Assembly (NCBI RefSeq): GCF_004786015.1
Contig: NZ_CP032096.1
Location: 1,674,001-1,738,000, forward strand
DNA: 64,000 nucleotides
Direction of reading: 5' to 3'
Source of the DNA: Hydrogenovibrio crunogenus
Lineage (GTDB): Bacteria > Pseudomonadota > Gammaproteobacteria > Thiomicrospirales > Thiomicrospiraceae
Position numbers and translations under genes: made by a program. Each line of letters opens with the position of its first letter. Position 1 is the stretch's first letter. The notes beneath the pieces were generated by a model, which saw only the letters and a list, made by a program, of their open reading frames with translations, did no database searches and had not been told where the DNA came from. Shown here in pieces: positions 1-9,270 of the stretch.

Positions 1-1064
1 AGCAAGAAATCATGCTGGGCTACTCAGATTCTGCCAAAGATGGTGGAAACTTGTCGTCTGCCTGGACGTTATACCAAGCTCAGCAACAAATCATGAAGCT
101 TGCGGATGAATATAAAATTGACTGTCGTCTATTCCACGGTCGAGGTGGAACTGTTGGTCGTGGTGGCGGCCCAACACACAGTGCTATTTTGTCTCAACCG
201 ACAGGAACGGTTCGAGGGGAAATTAAATTTACTGAGCAAGGCGAAGTTTTATCTTACAAGTACAGTAATGCTGAAACAGCAATGTATGAACTTTCAATGG
301 GGATTACCGGCCTGATGAAAGCCAGTAAATGCCTGGTCAAACCTGCACAAGAAGATAATCCTCAGCATCTTGAAGCCATGCAAAAACTGGCAAAAGAAGG
401 TGAGCATGCATTCCGTGAACTGACAGATCATACTGAAGGCTTCTTTAAATTTTTCTATGAAGCGACACCTGTCAATGAAATCGGTCTACTGAACATTGGT
501 TCCAGACCTTCTCATCGTAAGAAAGGCAATTTATCGAAAGCCTCCATCCGAGCGATTCCATGGATCTTTGGTTGGGCGCAAGCACGTCTTACCTTCCCTG
601 CTTGGTATGGTACCGGTTCAGCACTGCACAATTGGATGAAAACTCAAAACCCAGAACAGCTCAAAGAAATGTACGAAAACTGGCCTTTCTTTAAAGGGTT
701 ATTAAGTAACATCCAAATGGCTCTATTCAAGACAGATCTGATTATTGGTAAAGACTATAGCGAACTGGGTCAGGATCAAAAGCAAGCTCAACATATTTAT
801 AATATGATTGCTGAAGAGCATGTTCGTTCTGTTGAAACTTGCCTAAAAATCAGCGGCAATGAATACCTGATGGCTGATACACCGCAAGTAGCGCTGTCTT
901 TAGGAAGAAGAACACCTTACTTAGAACCTTTGAACCATATCCAAGTTGCGGTTTTAAAGCGTTATAAAGATGAAACGCTTTCTGATGAAGAGCGTGAAGA
1001 ATGGCTAACGCCTCTACTAAACAGCATTAATGCGATTGCGGCGGGAATGCGAAACACGGGTTAA
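1..1064 (+). CDS. ppc: Phosphoenolpyruvate carboxylase, C-terminal part (5' end outside window)
   Basis: PEP carboxylase makes oxaloacetate from PEP and bicarbonate, an anaplerotic reaction important in an autotroph. Only the C-terminal ~354 residues are in the window; the frame is open from base 3 and the gene starts upstream. The segment opens with the conserved GYSDSAKDGG block, followed by the glycine-rich FHGRGGTVGRGGGP catalytic loop and SQPTGTVRG. It ends in the family's usual C-terminus, MRNTG. The ATG at base 12 is an internal methionine, not the start. A hairpin with a T-run follows the stop, so the gene appears to end its transcription unit. Confidence 0.97.
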   Translation, partial: QEIMLGYSDSAKDGGNLSSAWTLYQAQQQIMKLADEYKIDCRLFHGRGGTVGRGGGPTHSAILSQPTGTVRGEIKFTEQGEVLSYKYSNAETAMYELSMGITGLMKASKCLVKPAQEDNPQHLEAMQKLAKEGEHAFRELTDHTEGFFKFFYEATPVNEIGLLNIGSRPSHRKKGNLSKASIRAIPWIFGWAQARLTFPAWYGTGSALHNWMKTQNPEQLKEMYENWPFFKGLLSNIQMALFKTDLIIGKDYSELGQDQKQAQHIYNMIAEEHVRSVETCLKISGNEYLMADTPQVALSLGRRTPYLEPLNHIQVAVLKRYKDETLSDEEREEWLTPLLNSINAIAAGMRNTG

Positions 1065-1085
1065 ACCACCCTAAATTCATTAATT

Positions 1086-1127
1086 GCGCATGGTCTTAAC
1101 GAAAACTCGTTAACATGATGCGCTTTT
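1086..1127 (+). terminator. Intrinsic terminator after ppc
   Basis: Two-part stem: GCGCAT pairs with ATGCGC and TTAACGA with TCGTTAA, separated by a small internal loop. A TTTT run follows directly. It lies 22 bases after the ppc stop codon. Confidence 0.7.
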
Positions 1128-1150
1128 AAACACTTTTCATAAAAATAAGT

Positions 1151-1156
1151 TATAAT
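1151..1156 (+). promoter_or_regulatory. Possible -10 box for panD
   Basis: A perfect TATAAT stands 40 bases upstream of the panD start and downstream of the ppc terminator. No convincing -35 element is seen at 17 bases spacing, so this rests on the -10 match and position only. Confidence 0.35.
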
Positions 1157-1195
1157 CTGCAACTCGCAGATTTATTCACTGAAAAGGTTCATAGC

Positions 1196-1585
1196 ATGCA
1201 AATTACCTTGCTGAAATCTAAACTCCACCGTGTAACCACGACGCACTCTGAACTGGATTATGAAGGTTCTTGCGCCATTGATGGTCACCTTTTGGAGGTT
1301 GCAGGCATTCGTGAATACGAACAAATTCAAATTTACAATGTCAATAATGGTAATCGTTTTACGACTTATGCCATTCGTGCTGAAGAAAATACTGGGATTA
1401 TCTCAGTAAACGGTGCAGCAGCCCATAAGGCAGCACCAGGTGACTTGCTGATTATCGCAACCTATGCAAGCATGGACGAAAAAGAGGCTGAGGACTTCAA
1501 GCCGATTATGGTGTATTTTGATGAAAACAATCAAATTACCCATACTCGTAACACGATACCGCAACAAATGCAGCAAATGGCTTAA
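1196..1585 (+). CDS. panD: Aspartate 1-decarboxylase
   Basis: PanD decarboxylates L-aspartate to beta-alanine, which PanC joins to pantoate. The 129-residue protein has the expected length. It carries the self-cleavage site Gly24-Ser25 (in YEGSC); Ser25 becomes the pyruvoyl cofactor, and Lys9 and Tyr22 occupy the usual positions. The start matches the canonical [14 protein letters not shown]-terminus. The gene stands alone between two terminators and converges on motB. panB and panC lie 2-3 kb away on the other strand, so the pantothenate genes are neighbours but not one operon. Confidence 0.97.
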   Translation: MQITLLKSKLHRVTTTHSELDYEGSCAIDGHLLEVAGIREYEQIQIYNVNNGNRFTTYAIRAEENTGIISVNGAAAHKAAPGDLLIIATYASMDEKEAEDFKPIMVYFDENNQITHTRNTIPQQMQQMA

Positions 1586-1604
1586 AACAGCTTTATCTCA
1601 TCAT

Positions 1605-1634
1605 GAAAAAAGCCCAATAATTTGGGCTTTTTTC
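1605..1634. terminator. Bidirectional terminator between panD and motB
   Basis: AGCCCAA pairs with TTGGGCT around a 4-base loop, with an A-run on the left and a T-run on the right. It can serve both convergent genes. Confidence 0.85.
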
Positions 1635-1655
1635 TTTTCTGAGCAACGCTAAATC

Positions 1656-2405
1656 TTACTCTATTTCAATTTTTTGCCTTTTAAAGTGCTCATGTGAATG
1701 TGGAATCAAAACAATCTCCACACGTCGATTTAAAGCATAAGCAGCATCATTTTCTCGTTCATCCACCGGATGCGTATCTGCTACACCAATCACTTCTGCC
1801 TGGTCAGGTGTAATGATTTCATCATCAATGAGTTGTTGAATCACGGCAGCCGCCCTCGCACTAGATAACTCCCAGTTAGACCTAAAACGATCACTGCTGA
1901 TTGGTCGCTTATCCGTATGACCGATCGCCTTCACTAAAATGGTGTTATCGATTAGATTTTTTAACTTTCGTAGTTGCAACGAAAAACCAGGCTTCAAGTC
2001 GGCCTCTCCGGTTGGAAATGAAATCCGCTCTGGAAAAGAGACTTTAACCTGTTGACGGTCTTCATCAATAGATACCTCGATATTGCTTTCCCGTTGAGAC
2101 TTTTCATACGTTTTCGCAATACTTTCATACAAAGGTTTGAGCTTTTCAGGCGTCAGGTCCGGTTTTGATGACGGCGTTGGAATAGGGTTAATTTGCTCTG
2201 TTTTTTTAAAATAGTCCAACTGGACTTGATTCATGCCCGCCCCATGCCCCAAAGTATTTGTCAGGGACTCGACAATCCCTTCATATTTCTTGGCATCCAG
2301 CGTTGACATGGCAAACAGCAAAACAAATACCGCCATCAACAACGACATCAAATCTGCAAATGTCGCTAACCAAGTAGGACAATCATCAGATTTCTTAGTC
2401 ATCAA
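1656..2405 (-). CDS. motB: Flagellar motor stator protein, MotB/PomB type
   Basis: Stator B subunit that anchors the stator to peptidoglycan and forms the ion channel with MotA/PomA. The 249-residue protein has one N-terminal membrane segment (about residues 12-34) containing the essential ion-binding Asp18 in FADLMSLL. A linker follows, then a C-terminal OmpA/MotB peptidoglycan-binding domain with GHTDKRPI and a late NRRVEI motif. Its ATG overlaps the motA stop (ATGA), so the two are translationally coupled. The family resembles PomB (sodium-driven), but coupling-ion choice cannot be proven from sequence alone. No other flagellar genes lie in this window. Confidence 0.9.
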   Translation of the reverse strand: MMTKKSDDCPTWLATFADLMSLLMAVFVLLFAMSTLDAKKYEGIVESLTNTLGHGAGMNQVQLDYFKKTEQINPIPTPSSKPDLTPEKLKPLYESIAKTYEKSQRESNIEVSIDEDRQQVKVSFPERISFPTGEADLKPGFSLQLRKLKNLIDNTILVKAIGHTDKRPISSDRFRSNWELSSARAAAVIQQLIDDEIITPDQAEVIGVADTHPVDERENDAAYALNRRVEIVLIPHSHEHFKRQKIEIE

Positions 2406-3169
2406 GCGGTTACCTCTTCTACAGAAGGTTTGTTTTCGAGGTAAGGGGATAACAGTTCACGCATCATACCAGGATTACGCCCTTCACTAATCGCCATCAA
2501 CCCTTCAATAATCATAAGCTGACGAACGGACTCTTCCTGCACCCAAGTATTAATTTTATCCGCCATCGGCAAAGCAAATAAATTGGCTATCATCGCACCA
2601 TAAAGAGTTGTCAGCATGGCCACTGCCATGGCAGGACCAATCGAACTCGGGTCTGACAAATTAGACAACATTTGAATGAGCCCAACCAAAGTACCAATCA
2701 TTCCGAAAGCAGGCGCCGCCCCTCCTATCGAAGAAAATACGCCTGCACTAGTTGTAGCGCGCTCGACAAACAGTTTATTTTCTTCCATCAAAGACTGTTT
2801 AATCACATCTTGCGAATAGCCATCCACCAGCATTCGCACGCCGTGACGATAAAAATCATGATTGACTTCCTGTTTATCTAACACCAAAAAACCATCTTTA
2901 CGCGATAGCCTTAATAAATCTTCAGTTAAGTCCACCAATTCATTTTTATCTTTAATGTCATTCGAAGGAAGGAGAATATGAAAAGACATCCCGATTGCAT
3001 GAAGTGTTTCTTTAAAAGAGTAGCGGATCATTGTTGCCGCAATCGTACCGCCTAAAACAATCATCAACCCTGGGATATTGACGAAAATAAGAATAGAAGA
3101 CCCCATCGACATAGCTGAAATGACGATGGCAATCCCAAGAAATAGTCCAATAAATGTTGAAAAGCTCAT
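2402..3169 (-). CDS. motA: Flagellar motor stator protein, MotA/PomA type
   Basis: Stator A subunit, an inner-membrane protein of 255 residues with four expected membrane segments: two near the N-terminus and two at about 148-170 and 182-202. A cytoplasmic loop between segments 2 and 3 holds the charged region that contacts the rotor (LTEDLLRLSRKDG). The third segment carries GAAPAFGMIGTLVGLI, typical of the MotA/TolQ/ExbB family. Overlap with motB by 4 bases indicates one operon. Its length and sequence style fit PomA rather than the ~295-residue enteric MotA. Confidence 0.9.
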   Translation of the reverse strand: MSFSTFIGLFLGIAIVISAMSMGSSILIFVNIPGLMIVLGGTIAATMIRYSFKETLHAIGMSFHILLPSNDIKDKNELVDLTEDLLRLSRKDGFLVLDKQEVNHDFYRHGVRMLVDGYSQDVIKQSLMEENKLFVERATTSAGVFSSIGGAAPAFGMIGTLVGLIQMLSNLSDPSSIGPAMAVAMLTTLYGAMIANLFALPMADKINTWVQEESVRQLMIIEGLMAISEGRNPGMMRELLSPYLENKPSVEEVTA

Positions 3170-3195
3170 GACGTAAAATTCATACCCGTCTCAAT

Positions 3196-3215
3196 AACAG
3201 CCAGGCCTGGCCGTT
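3196..3215. repeat. CCAGGCCTGG palindrome copy between panC and motA
   Basis: Core at 3201-3210 inside a 20-base stem with one mismatch (AACAG/CCGTT arms). It lies 3' of panC on the minus strand. The following minus-strand bases are only moderately T-rich, so its terminator activity is less certain than that of other copies. Confidence 0.7.
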
Positions 3216-3269
3216 TTCGTTTTATTTAGGCTTTAGAATACCTGAGATGAACTGGATAGCCAACCTAAA

Positions 3270-4121
3270 TCACAGATTCACTAAAATGTTGTCCAATAAT
3301 CGTGTCTGCCCCAATTTAGCTGCAGCAACAATAATCAATTCTCGGTCATTATCCTGTGCTTTTTCTAAAGATGTCGCGTTTAAAATCTCTACATAATCAA
3401 CAAAATCAAATCCGTCAGACATGATTTGCTGACTTGCAACTTGGCACAAAGCTTCATAATTTCGATTACCTGATTGAACCGCCATTTCAACTGCTTGCAA
3501 CGCCACATAAAGTTTAGGCGCGACGCGCCTTTGAACATCCGTTAGATACTGGTTTCTTGAACTCAAGGCTAAGCCAGTCTCATCGCGAATGATAGGCGCT
3601 CGAACCAACGAAACAGGGATGGCTAAATCATCTACCATTTGTTGCAACACGGCAAACTGCTGGAAGTCTTTTTGACCAAAAACAGCAATATCGGGTTGAA
3701 CGATATTAAAGAGTTTTGCGACAACGGTCGTTACACCATTAAAATGACCAGGACGTTTTTCGCCTTCTAAAATGCCGGTCATTTTTTCCGGTGCGATCAC
3801 TCGCGTCTGAGAGTGTCCATTAGGATACATTTCATCAACTGAGGGGCAAAAAATTGCATCCGCTTGTTGCTGTTGAAGCAACACCTTATCCGCATCAAAG
3901 GTTCTTGGGTAGCGATCGAAATCTTCATTAGGGCCAAACTGAAGCGGGTTCACAAAGATACTGACAATGACCTTATCGCTTTTTTGCCGAGCTTCTTCCA
4001 CCAAACTTAAGTGCCCAGCATGTAGGTTGCCCATTGTCGGTACAAACCCAATGCTTAATCCTGCTTGCCGCCATCTTTGGACAGTCTCACGCAACGCATC
4101 AACCGACTCAAAAATATCCAT
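3270..4121 (-). CDS. panC: Pantothenate synthetase
   Basis: PanC condenses pantoate and beta-alanine with ATP to give pantothenate. The 283-residue protein has the class I nucleotidyl-transferase HxGH motif (H34-A-G-H37) after PTMGNL. It also has FVNPLQFGPNEDFDRYPRT for pantoate binding, FGQKD, and a KMSKS-like LSSRNQYL. It starts 3 bases after panB stops on the same strand, placing it last in a pcnB-folK-panB-panC unit. Confidence 0.97.
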   Translation of the reverse strand: MDIFESVDALRETVQRWRQAGLSIGFVPTMGNLHAGHLSLVEEARQKSDKVIVSIFVNPLQFGPNEDFDRYPRTFDADKVLLQQQQADAIFCPSVDEMYPNGHSQTRVIAPEKMTGILEGEKRPGHFNGVTTVVAKLFNIVQPDIAVFGQKDFQQFAVLQQMVDDLAIPVSLVRAPIIRDETGLALSSRNQYLTDVQRRVAPKLYVALQAVEMAVQSGNRNYEALCQVASQQIMSDGFDFVDYVEILNATSLEKAQDNDRELIIVAAAKLGQTRLLDNILVNL

Positions 4122-4124
4122 AGC

Positions 4125-4913
4125 TTATCCTACGCAATGTTCAGAAGCTGGAAACTGGCCACTCTTCACATCTGAAACATACTGATATAAAGCAGTTTGG
4201 ATAGAACCTACTTCAGACAAAAAATTCTTTGAAAATTTTGGCGCTTTGCCAATCGTCAAACCTAATACATCGTGCAACACAAGTACCTGCCCATCTGTTT
4301 CATGCCCTGCACCGATCCCAATAACAGGGATCGATAGGCTATCTGTAATTTGTTTCGCTAACAGTGCAGGCACACATTCCAGCACCAACATATCTGCACC
4401 GGCGTTTTCTAACATCTTTGCTTCTTCCAGTAACCTTGCAGCCGATTCTGCCTCTTTTCCTGCGACTTGATACCCTTTTTTCTGAACAGATTGAGGCAAC
4501 AATCCCAAATGCCCACAAACAGGCACGCCTAAATTGGCAAGAGATTTAACCATCTCAACCACTCTTTGCCCACCTTCAAGCTTTACCATATTGGCTTGGC
4601 CTTCCTTCATCAACCGAGCAGCCGCTCCTAATACACTCGATAGATCCATATCAGACATAAAAGGAATATCGGCAATGCACCAGGCCTGGTGGTTTTTGCG
4701 CTGTACCATTTGTGTATGGTAAACCATATCGTTCAAGGTAACCGGTAAGGTGTTTTGATGCCCTTGCACCACCATGCCTAATGAGTCACCTACCAGGATA
4801 ACTTCAACGCCTGCCTCAACAGCCCAGTATGCCTGGCTGGCTTCATATGCGGTCAAACAGACAATTTTTTCACCCGCTTGTTTCATTTTATGCAGTTTTG
4901 TTAACGTCATCAT
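4125..4913 (-). CDS. panB: 3-methyl-2-oxobutanoate hydroxymethyltransferase
   Basis: PanB transfers a hydroxymethyl group from methylene-tetrahydrofolate to ketoisovalerate, giving ketopantoate. The 262-residue TIM-barrel protein shows [12 protein letters not shown] with metal-binding Asp43, the KLEGG segment, GHLGLLPQS and IGIGAG. The start overlaps the folK stop by 4 bases. One odd feature is that residues QAW in [10 protein letters not shown] are encoded by an intact CCAGGCCTGG repeat in a loop that is variable in the family. Confidence 0.97.
   Translation of the reverse strand: MMTLTKLHKMKQAGEKIVCLTAYEASQAYWAVEAGVEVILVGDSLGMVVQGHQNTLPVTLNDMVYHTQMVQRKNHQAWCIADIPFMSDMDLSSVLGAAARLMKEGQANMVKLEGGQRVVEMVKSLANLGVPVCGHLGLLPQSVQKKGYQVAGKEAESAARLLEEAKMLENAGADMLVLECVPALLAKQITDSLSIPVIGIGAGHETDGQVLVLHDVLGLTIGKAPKFSKNFLSEVGSIQTALYQYVSDVKSGQFPASEHCVG
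4678..4696. repeat. CCAGGCCTGG copy inside panB
   Basis: Core at 4680-4689. On the plus strand (antisense to panB) the stem CACCAGG/CCTGGTG is followed by GTTTTTG, which looks like a terminator. On the coding strand it is read as codons CAG GCC TGG. Confidence 0.8.
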
Positions 4914-5422
4914 TTCTCTCGACTCTTCTCTGCTGTTTGGTCACTCATTATAAACCCTTCCGGCAATTCTGAAATTAAATCCTTAATTTTAGAGTGATTA
5001 GGCAAGGTTAAATCAGGAGAGATTTCAGCCAAAGGTAAGAGCACGAAATCTCTTTCAGTCATAAAGGGATGGGGAATGACCAAACGCTGTGTATTTAGAG
5101 TTTCATTTCCATATAACAAAATATCCAAATCAATTAAACGTTCCCCCCAGTGGCGTTTTTTTACTTTGCCTTGAGATTGCTCCAGAGCCTGTAATTTGTC
5201 CAGTAATGCAATAGGCGAAAGTCGTGTTTTTAATAAAGCAACGGCATTCACAAAATCAGGCTGATCCTGCGGGCCTTGAGGCCGAGAAAAATATAATTTG
5301 GAATGCGTCACCCATTGACTTTCGGGCAACGTTTTTAAGGATTCTAATGCCTTTAAAACTTGCTCTTCAGGATTAGAAAGATTACTTCCTAGTCCAATAT
5401 ACACATTTTGCCAGGCAGTCAT
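4910..5422 (-). CDS. folK: 6-hydroxymethyl-7,8-dihydropterin pyrophosphokinase
   Basis: HPPK transfers pyrophosphate from ATP to hydroxymethyl-dihydropterin in folate synthesis. The 170-residue protein opens with YIGLGSNL and has [17 protein letters not shown]. It also carries the signature [16 protein letters not shown] with metal-binding Asp-Leu-Asp, then [13 protein letters not shown]. It sits 9 bases after pcnB and overlaps panB by 4 bases. PanB uses a folate cofactor, so the grouping is metabolically sensible and common in proteobacteria. Confidence 0.96.
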   Translation of the reverse strand: MTAWQNVYIGLGSNLSNPEEQVLKALESLKTLPESQWVTHSKLYFSRPQGPQDQPDFVNAVALLKTRLSPIALLDKLQALEQSQGKVKKRHWGERLIDLDILLYGNETLNTQRLVIPHPFMTERDFVLLPLAEISPDLTLPNHSKIKDLISELPEGFIMSDQTAEKSREK

Positions 5423-5431
5423 ATAAAGAAA

Positions 5432-6886
5432 CTAATCGTTAGTCGTTGAATTGGATTCTGAAGCCTTATTTGGATTTTGGTGGCTACGTTTACGATAAGG
5501 GTTTCGGTTTCGTCTCGGACGGCGACGACGTGACTGTTTCTTTTTAATATCGTTAGCAAACGCAACTTGCTGAACACTGTCAAGCGTTTGATACTCAGTC
5601 CACCAGTCAAACACTTCTTTGACCGAATCATCACCTGCTGCCACTCGAACGCCCATGAAGTCATAAGCAGCTCTAAAACGAGGATGCTCAAAAAGTTTTT
5701 GAGGACGATTTCCCTGACGGTTCAACAAACGGAACTGTAAACTCCAAATATCTTTAACCTGGGCTGTAAACCGTTTAGGAATTGATGTGGAATAAATTTG
5801 CTGCTCGATGACATCATTTGCAGCCGCAAACATTGCATCTTGGCGTGAGAAATCTTCCGCTAAATGTTGCTCCATGCGTTGCAACATCGGTTCCCAAAGC
5901 ATCGCTGCAAATAAGAACGAAGGGTTGACCCCTTTATTGGATTGTATTCTGGCGTCGGTACTTTTTAACGCTTCAATCACCAGCATTCTTGGAAAACCTT
6001 CCGACTCCATCGATAAAAGGTGATGCGTCTGTGGGAACAAAAATGTAAACAGACCGAAGTGTCTCAGTTTTTCAAACACCTCAATCGCAACGCCGCTGTG
6101 AAATAATTTCAGCACTTCTTCAAACATACGGGCATGGGATACATCTTTCAACAGGTGCGCTAACTCATAAATCGGCGCTTTGGTATTCGGTTCAATTTCA
6201 AAACCTAGCTTGGCTGCAAAACGAATGGCACGAATCATTCGAACCGGGTCTTCACGATAACGCATTTCTGGGTCACCGATTAGACGTAGCTGCCCTTTTT
6301 CAATATCTTCCATTCCACCTGTATAATCCAATACCGAAAAATCTCGAATATTGTAATACAAACTGTTAATGGTAAAGTCACGACGCCAAACATCTTCTTC
6401 AATACTGCCATAGACATTGTCACGAACCAATCGCCCCGTGTCATCAACTGCACGCGTATGATTCACTTGCTTACGATTTTTACCGGCAGTTTTTTTGCCA
6501 TCCCCATCACCGCGAAAAGTGGCCACTTCAATGACATTCCGTCCAAAATAGACATGCGCCAACCGAAAACGACGTCCAATCAAACGACAACGACTTTTAA
6601 ACACCCCTTTAATCTGCTCGGGCTCGGCATTGGTGACCACATCAAAATCTTTAGGCTCTAGGCCCAATAAGATATCTCTAACCCCCCCGCCGACTAAATA
6701 GGCATCATAACCCGCTCTTTTCAAACCATACAAAACATCCAAGGCTTCTTTATCAATTTGACGACGGGAAATACCGTGCTGTTTACGTTCAACAACTTTT
6801 AATACTGGAGGTTCTGAAAAATGTTTAGACGCGTTATTAGAATCCGAAGAGAAAAAAGATTTAACTTTATTAAAAAATCGTTGCAT
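5432..6886 (-). CDS. pcnB: Poly(A) polymerase I
   Basis: Adds 3' poly(A) tails to RNA and so promotes decay. At 484 residues it matches the bacterial enzyme closely. HGISRRQID is followed by LVGGGVRDILLG and the catalytic acids in KDFDVVTNA. RRFRLAHV and the RNA-binding head domain with REDPVRMIRAIRFAAKL come next. The C-terminus has a strongly basic tail (KKKQSRRRRPRRNRN), as in known PcnB proteins, likely for RNA contact. It is the first gene of the minus-strand pcnB-folK-panB-panC run. Confidence 0.96.
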   Translation of the reverse strand: MQRFFNKVKSFFSSDSNNASKHFSEPPVLKVVERKQHGISRRQIDKEALDVLYGLKRAGYDAYLVGGGVRDILLGLEPKDFDVVTNAEPEQIKGVFKSRCRLIGRRFRLAHVYFGRNVIEVATFRGDGDGKKTAGKNRKQVNHTRAVDDTGRLVRDNVYGSIEEDVWRRDFTINSLYYNIRDFSVLDYTGGMEDIEKGQLRLIGDPEMRYREDPVRMIRAIRFAAKLGFEIEPNTKAPIYELAHLLKDVSHARMFEEVLKLFHSGVAIEVFEKLRHFGLFTFLFPQTHHLLSMESEGFPRMLVIEALKSTDARIQSNKGVNPSFLFAAMLWEPMLQRMEQHLAEDFSRQDAMFAAANDVIEQQIYSTSIPKRFTAQVKDIWSLQFRLLNRQGNRPQKLFEHPRFRAAYDFMGVRVAAGDDSVKEVFDWWTEYQTLDSVQQVAFANDIKKKQSRRRRPRRNRNPYRKRSHQNPNKASESNSTTND

Positions 6887-7207
6887 ATATTAAGAAGGGT
6901 TCGTATGGTTAAAGCAAACATTTTAACGACTTTTCACCAGACTGCAATCAGAAGCGAACATTAAGGCCTAATATGTATGATATTTCGGCAAATATTGAAC
7001 TCAATTTTCTTCCGAATTAAGAAAACCGTCTAAAACTTCCATAAAAACAAACGTCTTTATGCTGCCTCAGCTTTATAACTTCCTTCTATACACCTTAATA
7101 AATTTTACTTATTAATTAATTTAAACTTTATATTATCACTTTCTTATAAGATAAGTTAAATTACTTAACCGTTTTTTACATCAAACTTATAACAATAGGA
7201 AACCATA
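6887..7207. other. Intergenic region between divergent pcnB and rhodanese genes
   Basis: 321 bases, very AT-rich, with no credible gene. It must hold promoters for both flanking genes. The only structure seen is a 15-base inverted repeat at 7155-7169 (GTTAA, 5-base gap, TTAAC) about 38 bases upstream of the rhodanese start, which could be an operator. The strong Shine-Dalgarno AGGAAACC lies just before 7208. Confidence 0.4.
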
Positions 7208-7792
7208 ATGAAAAAAACAATCCTGCACTCTGCAACGGCTTTAGCTCTAATCTTCTCAATGAATAGCATGGCCTCCCCTGCCCCTTCGGATCCTAAAAAA
7301 CAAACTCCGCAAGGATTGTATGCAGATTCGAAAGAAACTTATGCCATGATGAAAAAGGATCCTAGTATCATTTTGGTGGATGTACGAACACCCGCTGAAT
7401 GGCAGTTTGTCGGTTACACGCCAATGGCACAAATCATGATCCCTTCTGTCAATTTCGATTTTACGAAAATGGATGACAAAAAAGCGCGCTTCGCAGACAA
7501 AGTAAATGACAACTTTGTTGCCGAATTTGAAGCCAAGTTGTTTGATTTGGGCGCCGATAAAAACACCACCTATGTTTTAATGTGTCGCTCAGGCTCAAGC
7601 CGTGCCCAGCCGGCTGCTAAAATGCTTTATCAATATGGCTACAAAAACGTTTACATCATGACCGATGGATTTGAAGGCGGTAAACTAAAAAGTGGCGAGC
7701 ACAAAGGCTATCGTTTAAAAGCGGGTTGGAAATATAACAATCTACCTTGGAGCTGGAAAATTGACCCAAGCAAAGTTTACACATCGATGTAA
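7208..7792 (+). CDS. Periplasmic rhodanese-domain sulfurtransferase
   Basis: The 194-residue protein begins with a signal peptide (KKT, hydrophobic stretch, cleavage likely after MASA-type residues near 22). A single rhodanese domain follows, with LVDVRTPAEW and the catalytic Cys126 in the loop MCRSGSSR. Rhodaneses carry sulfane sulfur on this cysteine. Export to the periplasm in a SoxB-bearing organism suggests handling of thiosulfate- or polysulfide-derived sulfur, though the substrate is unknown. The C-terminal part (YKNVYIMTDGFEGG onward) is longer than in minimal rhodaneses. It is monocistronic, with trpS 190 bases downstream. Confidence 0.9.
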   Translation: MKKTILHSATALALIFSMNSMASPAPSDPKKQTPQGLYADSKETYAMMKKDPSIILVDVRTPAEWQFVGYTPMAQIMIPSVNFDFTKMDDKKARFADKVNDNFVAEFEAKLFDLGADKNTTYVLMCRSGSSRAQPAAKMLYQYGYKNVYIMTDGFEGGKLKSGEHKGYRLKAGWKYNNLPWSWKIDPSKVYTSM

Positions 7793-7825
7793 TTCGGTTT
7801 AGACATACAAATTCGAATCACTCAA

Positions 7826-7853
7826 GCCGCTTGTCAATTCCATAGACAGCGGC
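7826..7853 (+). terminator. Hairpin 3' of the rhodanese gene
   Basis: GCCGC..GTC pairs with GACAGCGGC. No T-run follows, so it may be a weak terminator or an mRNA-end structure. Confidence 0.35.
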
Positions 7854-7982
7854 ATCCCCCCTCTTATTCCTGTCGCTTTTTGCCTTGAAACATGCGAAAA
7901 TATCTGGCTTAAAATCAATTTAAACCGTGCGTTTTACTACGCCTGACACTCTTTAAATCTTTTTAACTTACGGAAAACAGCA

Positions 7983-8987
7983 ATGAGCAAACCGACTTTA
8001 TTCAGTGGCATTCAACCCTCTGGCGACCTAATGATTGGAAACTATATTGGATCAATCAAAAACTGGGTGAATATGCAGGATGATTACGACTGTCTATTTT
8101 CGTTGGTGAACATGCATGCCATTACGGTTGAGCAATCTCCTCAAGAGCTGGCGAAACGCAGTTTGGATTTTGTCGCCCTTTACCTGGCCAGTGGCATCGA
8201 CCCCAATAAAAGCACGGTTTTTATTCAATCGCATGTACCGGCACATTCCGAACTGGCGTGGATTTTAAACTGTTCGACTTATATGGGCGAACTGAACCGT
8301 ATGACTCAGTTTAAGGACAAGTCGCAAAAACATGCTCAGAATATCAATGTCGGGTTATTTGACTATCCTGTTTTAATGGCCGCGGACATTTTGTTATACC
8401 AAACCGAAATGGTTCCGGTTGGCGCTGATCAAAAACAGCATTTGGAGCTGGCTCGTGACATCGCAACGCGCTACAACAACCGCTTTGATCGTGAAATCTT
8501 CAAAGTGCCTGAGCCATTCATTCCACCGGCAACTTCCGGGGGGCGAATCATGAGCTTACAAGATCCGACCTCAAAAATGTCAAAATCGGATGAAAACAAA
8601 AACAACTTTATTGCGTTATTAGATGATCCCAAAACCATCATCAAGAAGTTTAAGAAAGCTCAAACCGACTCAGGTTCAGAAATTTCTTATGATGTGGAAA
8701 ATAAGCCGGGGGTTTCCAATCTGCTGACGATCTACTCTGTCATCAGTGGTCAATCGATTGAAGAAGTGGTTCGTCACTTTGAAGGCAAAATGTATGGTCA
8801 CCTCAAGGTAGAGCTAGGAGAATTGGTTGTGGAATACCTCAAACCGATTCAAGATAAATTCTATGAAATTCGCACAGATGAAACGGAATTAAAAGCCATT
8901 TTAAAGAAAGGTGCGGATCAAGCACAAGAACAGGCGGAAAAGACGCTTAGAGACGTTCAAGAATCTATTGGCTTTGTTTTACCTTAA
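7983..8987 (+). CDS. trpS: Tryptophanyl-tRNA synthetase
   Basis: Class I aminoacyl-tRNA synthetase that charges tRNA-Trp. The 334-residue protein has [18 protein letters not shown], in which MIGN replaces the HIGH motif as usual in TrpRS. It also has [29 protein letters not shown] and the KMSKS loop (SKMSKSDEN). Length and order fit bacterial TrpRS. It is followed 14 bases later by a perfect palindromic terminator of the CCAGGCCTGG family. Confidence 0.97.
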   Translation: MSKPTLFSGIQPSGDLMIGNYIGSIKNWVNMQDDYDCLFSLVNMHAITVEQSPQELAKRSLDFVALYLASGIDPNKSTVFIQSHVPAHSELAWILNCSTYMGELNRMTQFKDKSQKHAQNINVGLFDYPVLMAADILLYQTEMVPVGADQKQHLELARDIATRYNNRFDREIFKVPEPFIPPATSGGRIMSLQDPTSKMSKSDENKNNFIALLDDPKTIIKKFKKAQTDSGSEISYDVENKPGVSNLLTIYSVISGQSIEEVVRHFEGKMYGHLKVELGELVVEYLKPIQDKFYEIRTDETELKAILKKGADQAQEQAEKTLRDVQESIGFVLP

Positions 8988-9001
8988 CCCTGTTTGAGAT
9001 T

Positions 9002-9027
9002 AAAAATGGCCAGGCCTGGCCATTTTT
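9002..9027. terminator. trpS terminator built on CCAGGCCTGG
   Basis: Perfect 26-base palindrome with A5 and T5 ends around core 9010-9019. The GGCC tip would form the RNA loop. Confidence 0.85.
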
Positions 9028-9135
9028 AAACCACTTCTCTCTTCTCTTTTCTGCTTTAATCCAAGTACTTTTACACCGTCTTTAAAAAACTTACACTTTG
9101 TAGGCTTGATTGTTCTCCCTCAAACCGTCTAAAAT

Positions 9136-9168
9136 GTTACACATTAGTAACGCATTATCAATTATAAT
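9136..9168 (+). promoter_or_regulatory. Possible promoter and operator of the RND efflux genes
   Basis: TATAAT at 9163-9168 lies about 100 bases before the chosen start. An inverted repeat GTTAC-6-GTAAC at 9136-9151 overlaps where a -35 box (TTACAC) would be, which is where a repressor could bind. No regulator gene is adjacent. Confidence 0.4.
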
Positions 9169-9270
9169 CCAATTCCAACAATCGAAATACGCGGAATGAA
9201 CTGTTATATCGATACCGTTAGGAACGAATACTCCTTCAACCACAACACTCAATTAATGGAAGGTACACAA

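Noticed and set aside
9196-9270. Longer start for the RND adaptor
   Set aside because: The extra 25 residues break the lipoprotein signal, and the ATG at 9271 has a strong GGAAGG site and correct lipobox distance.
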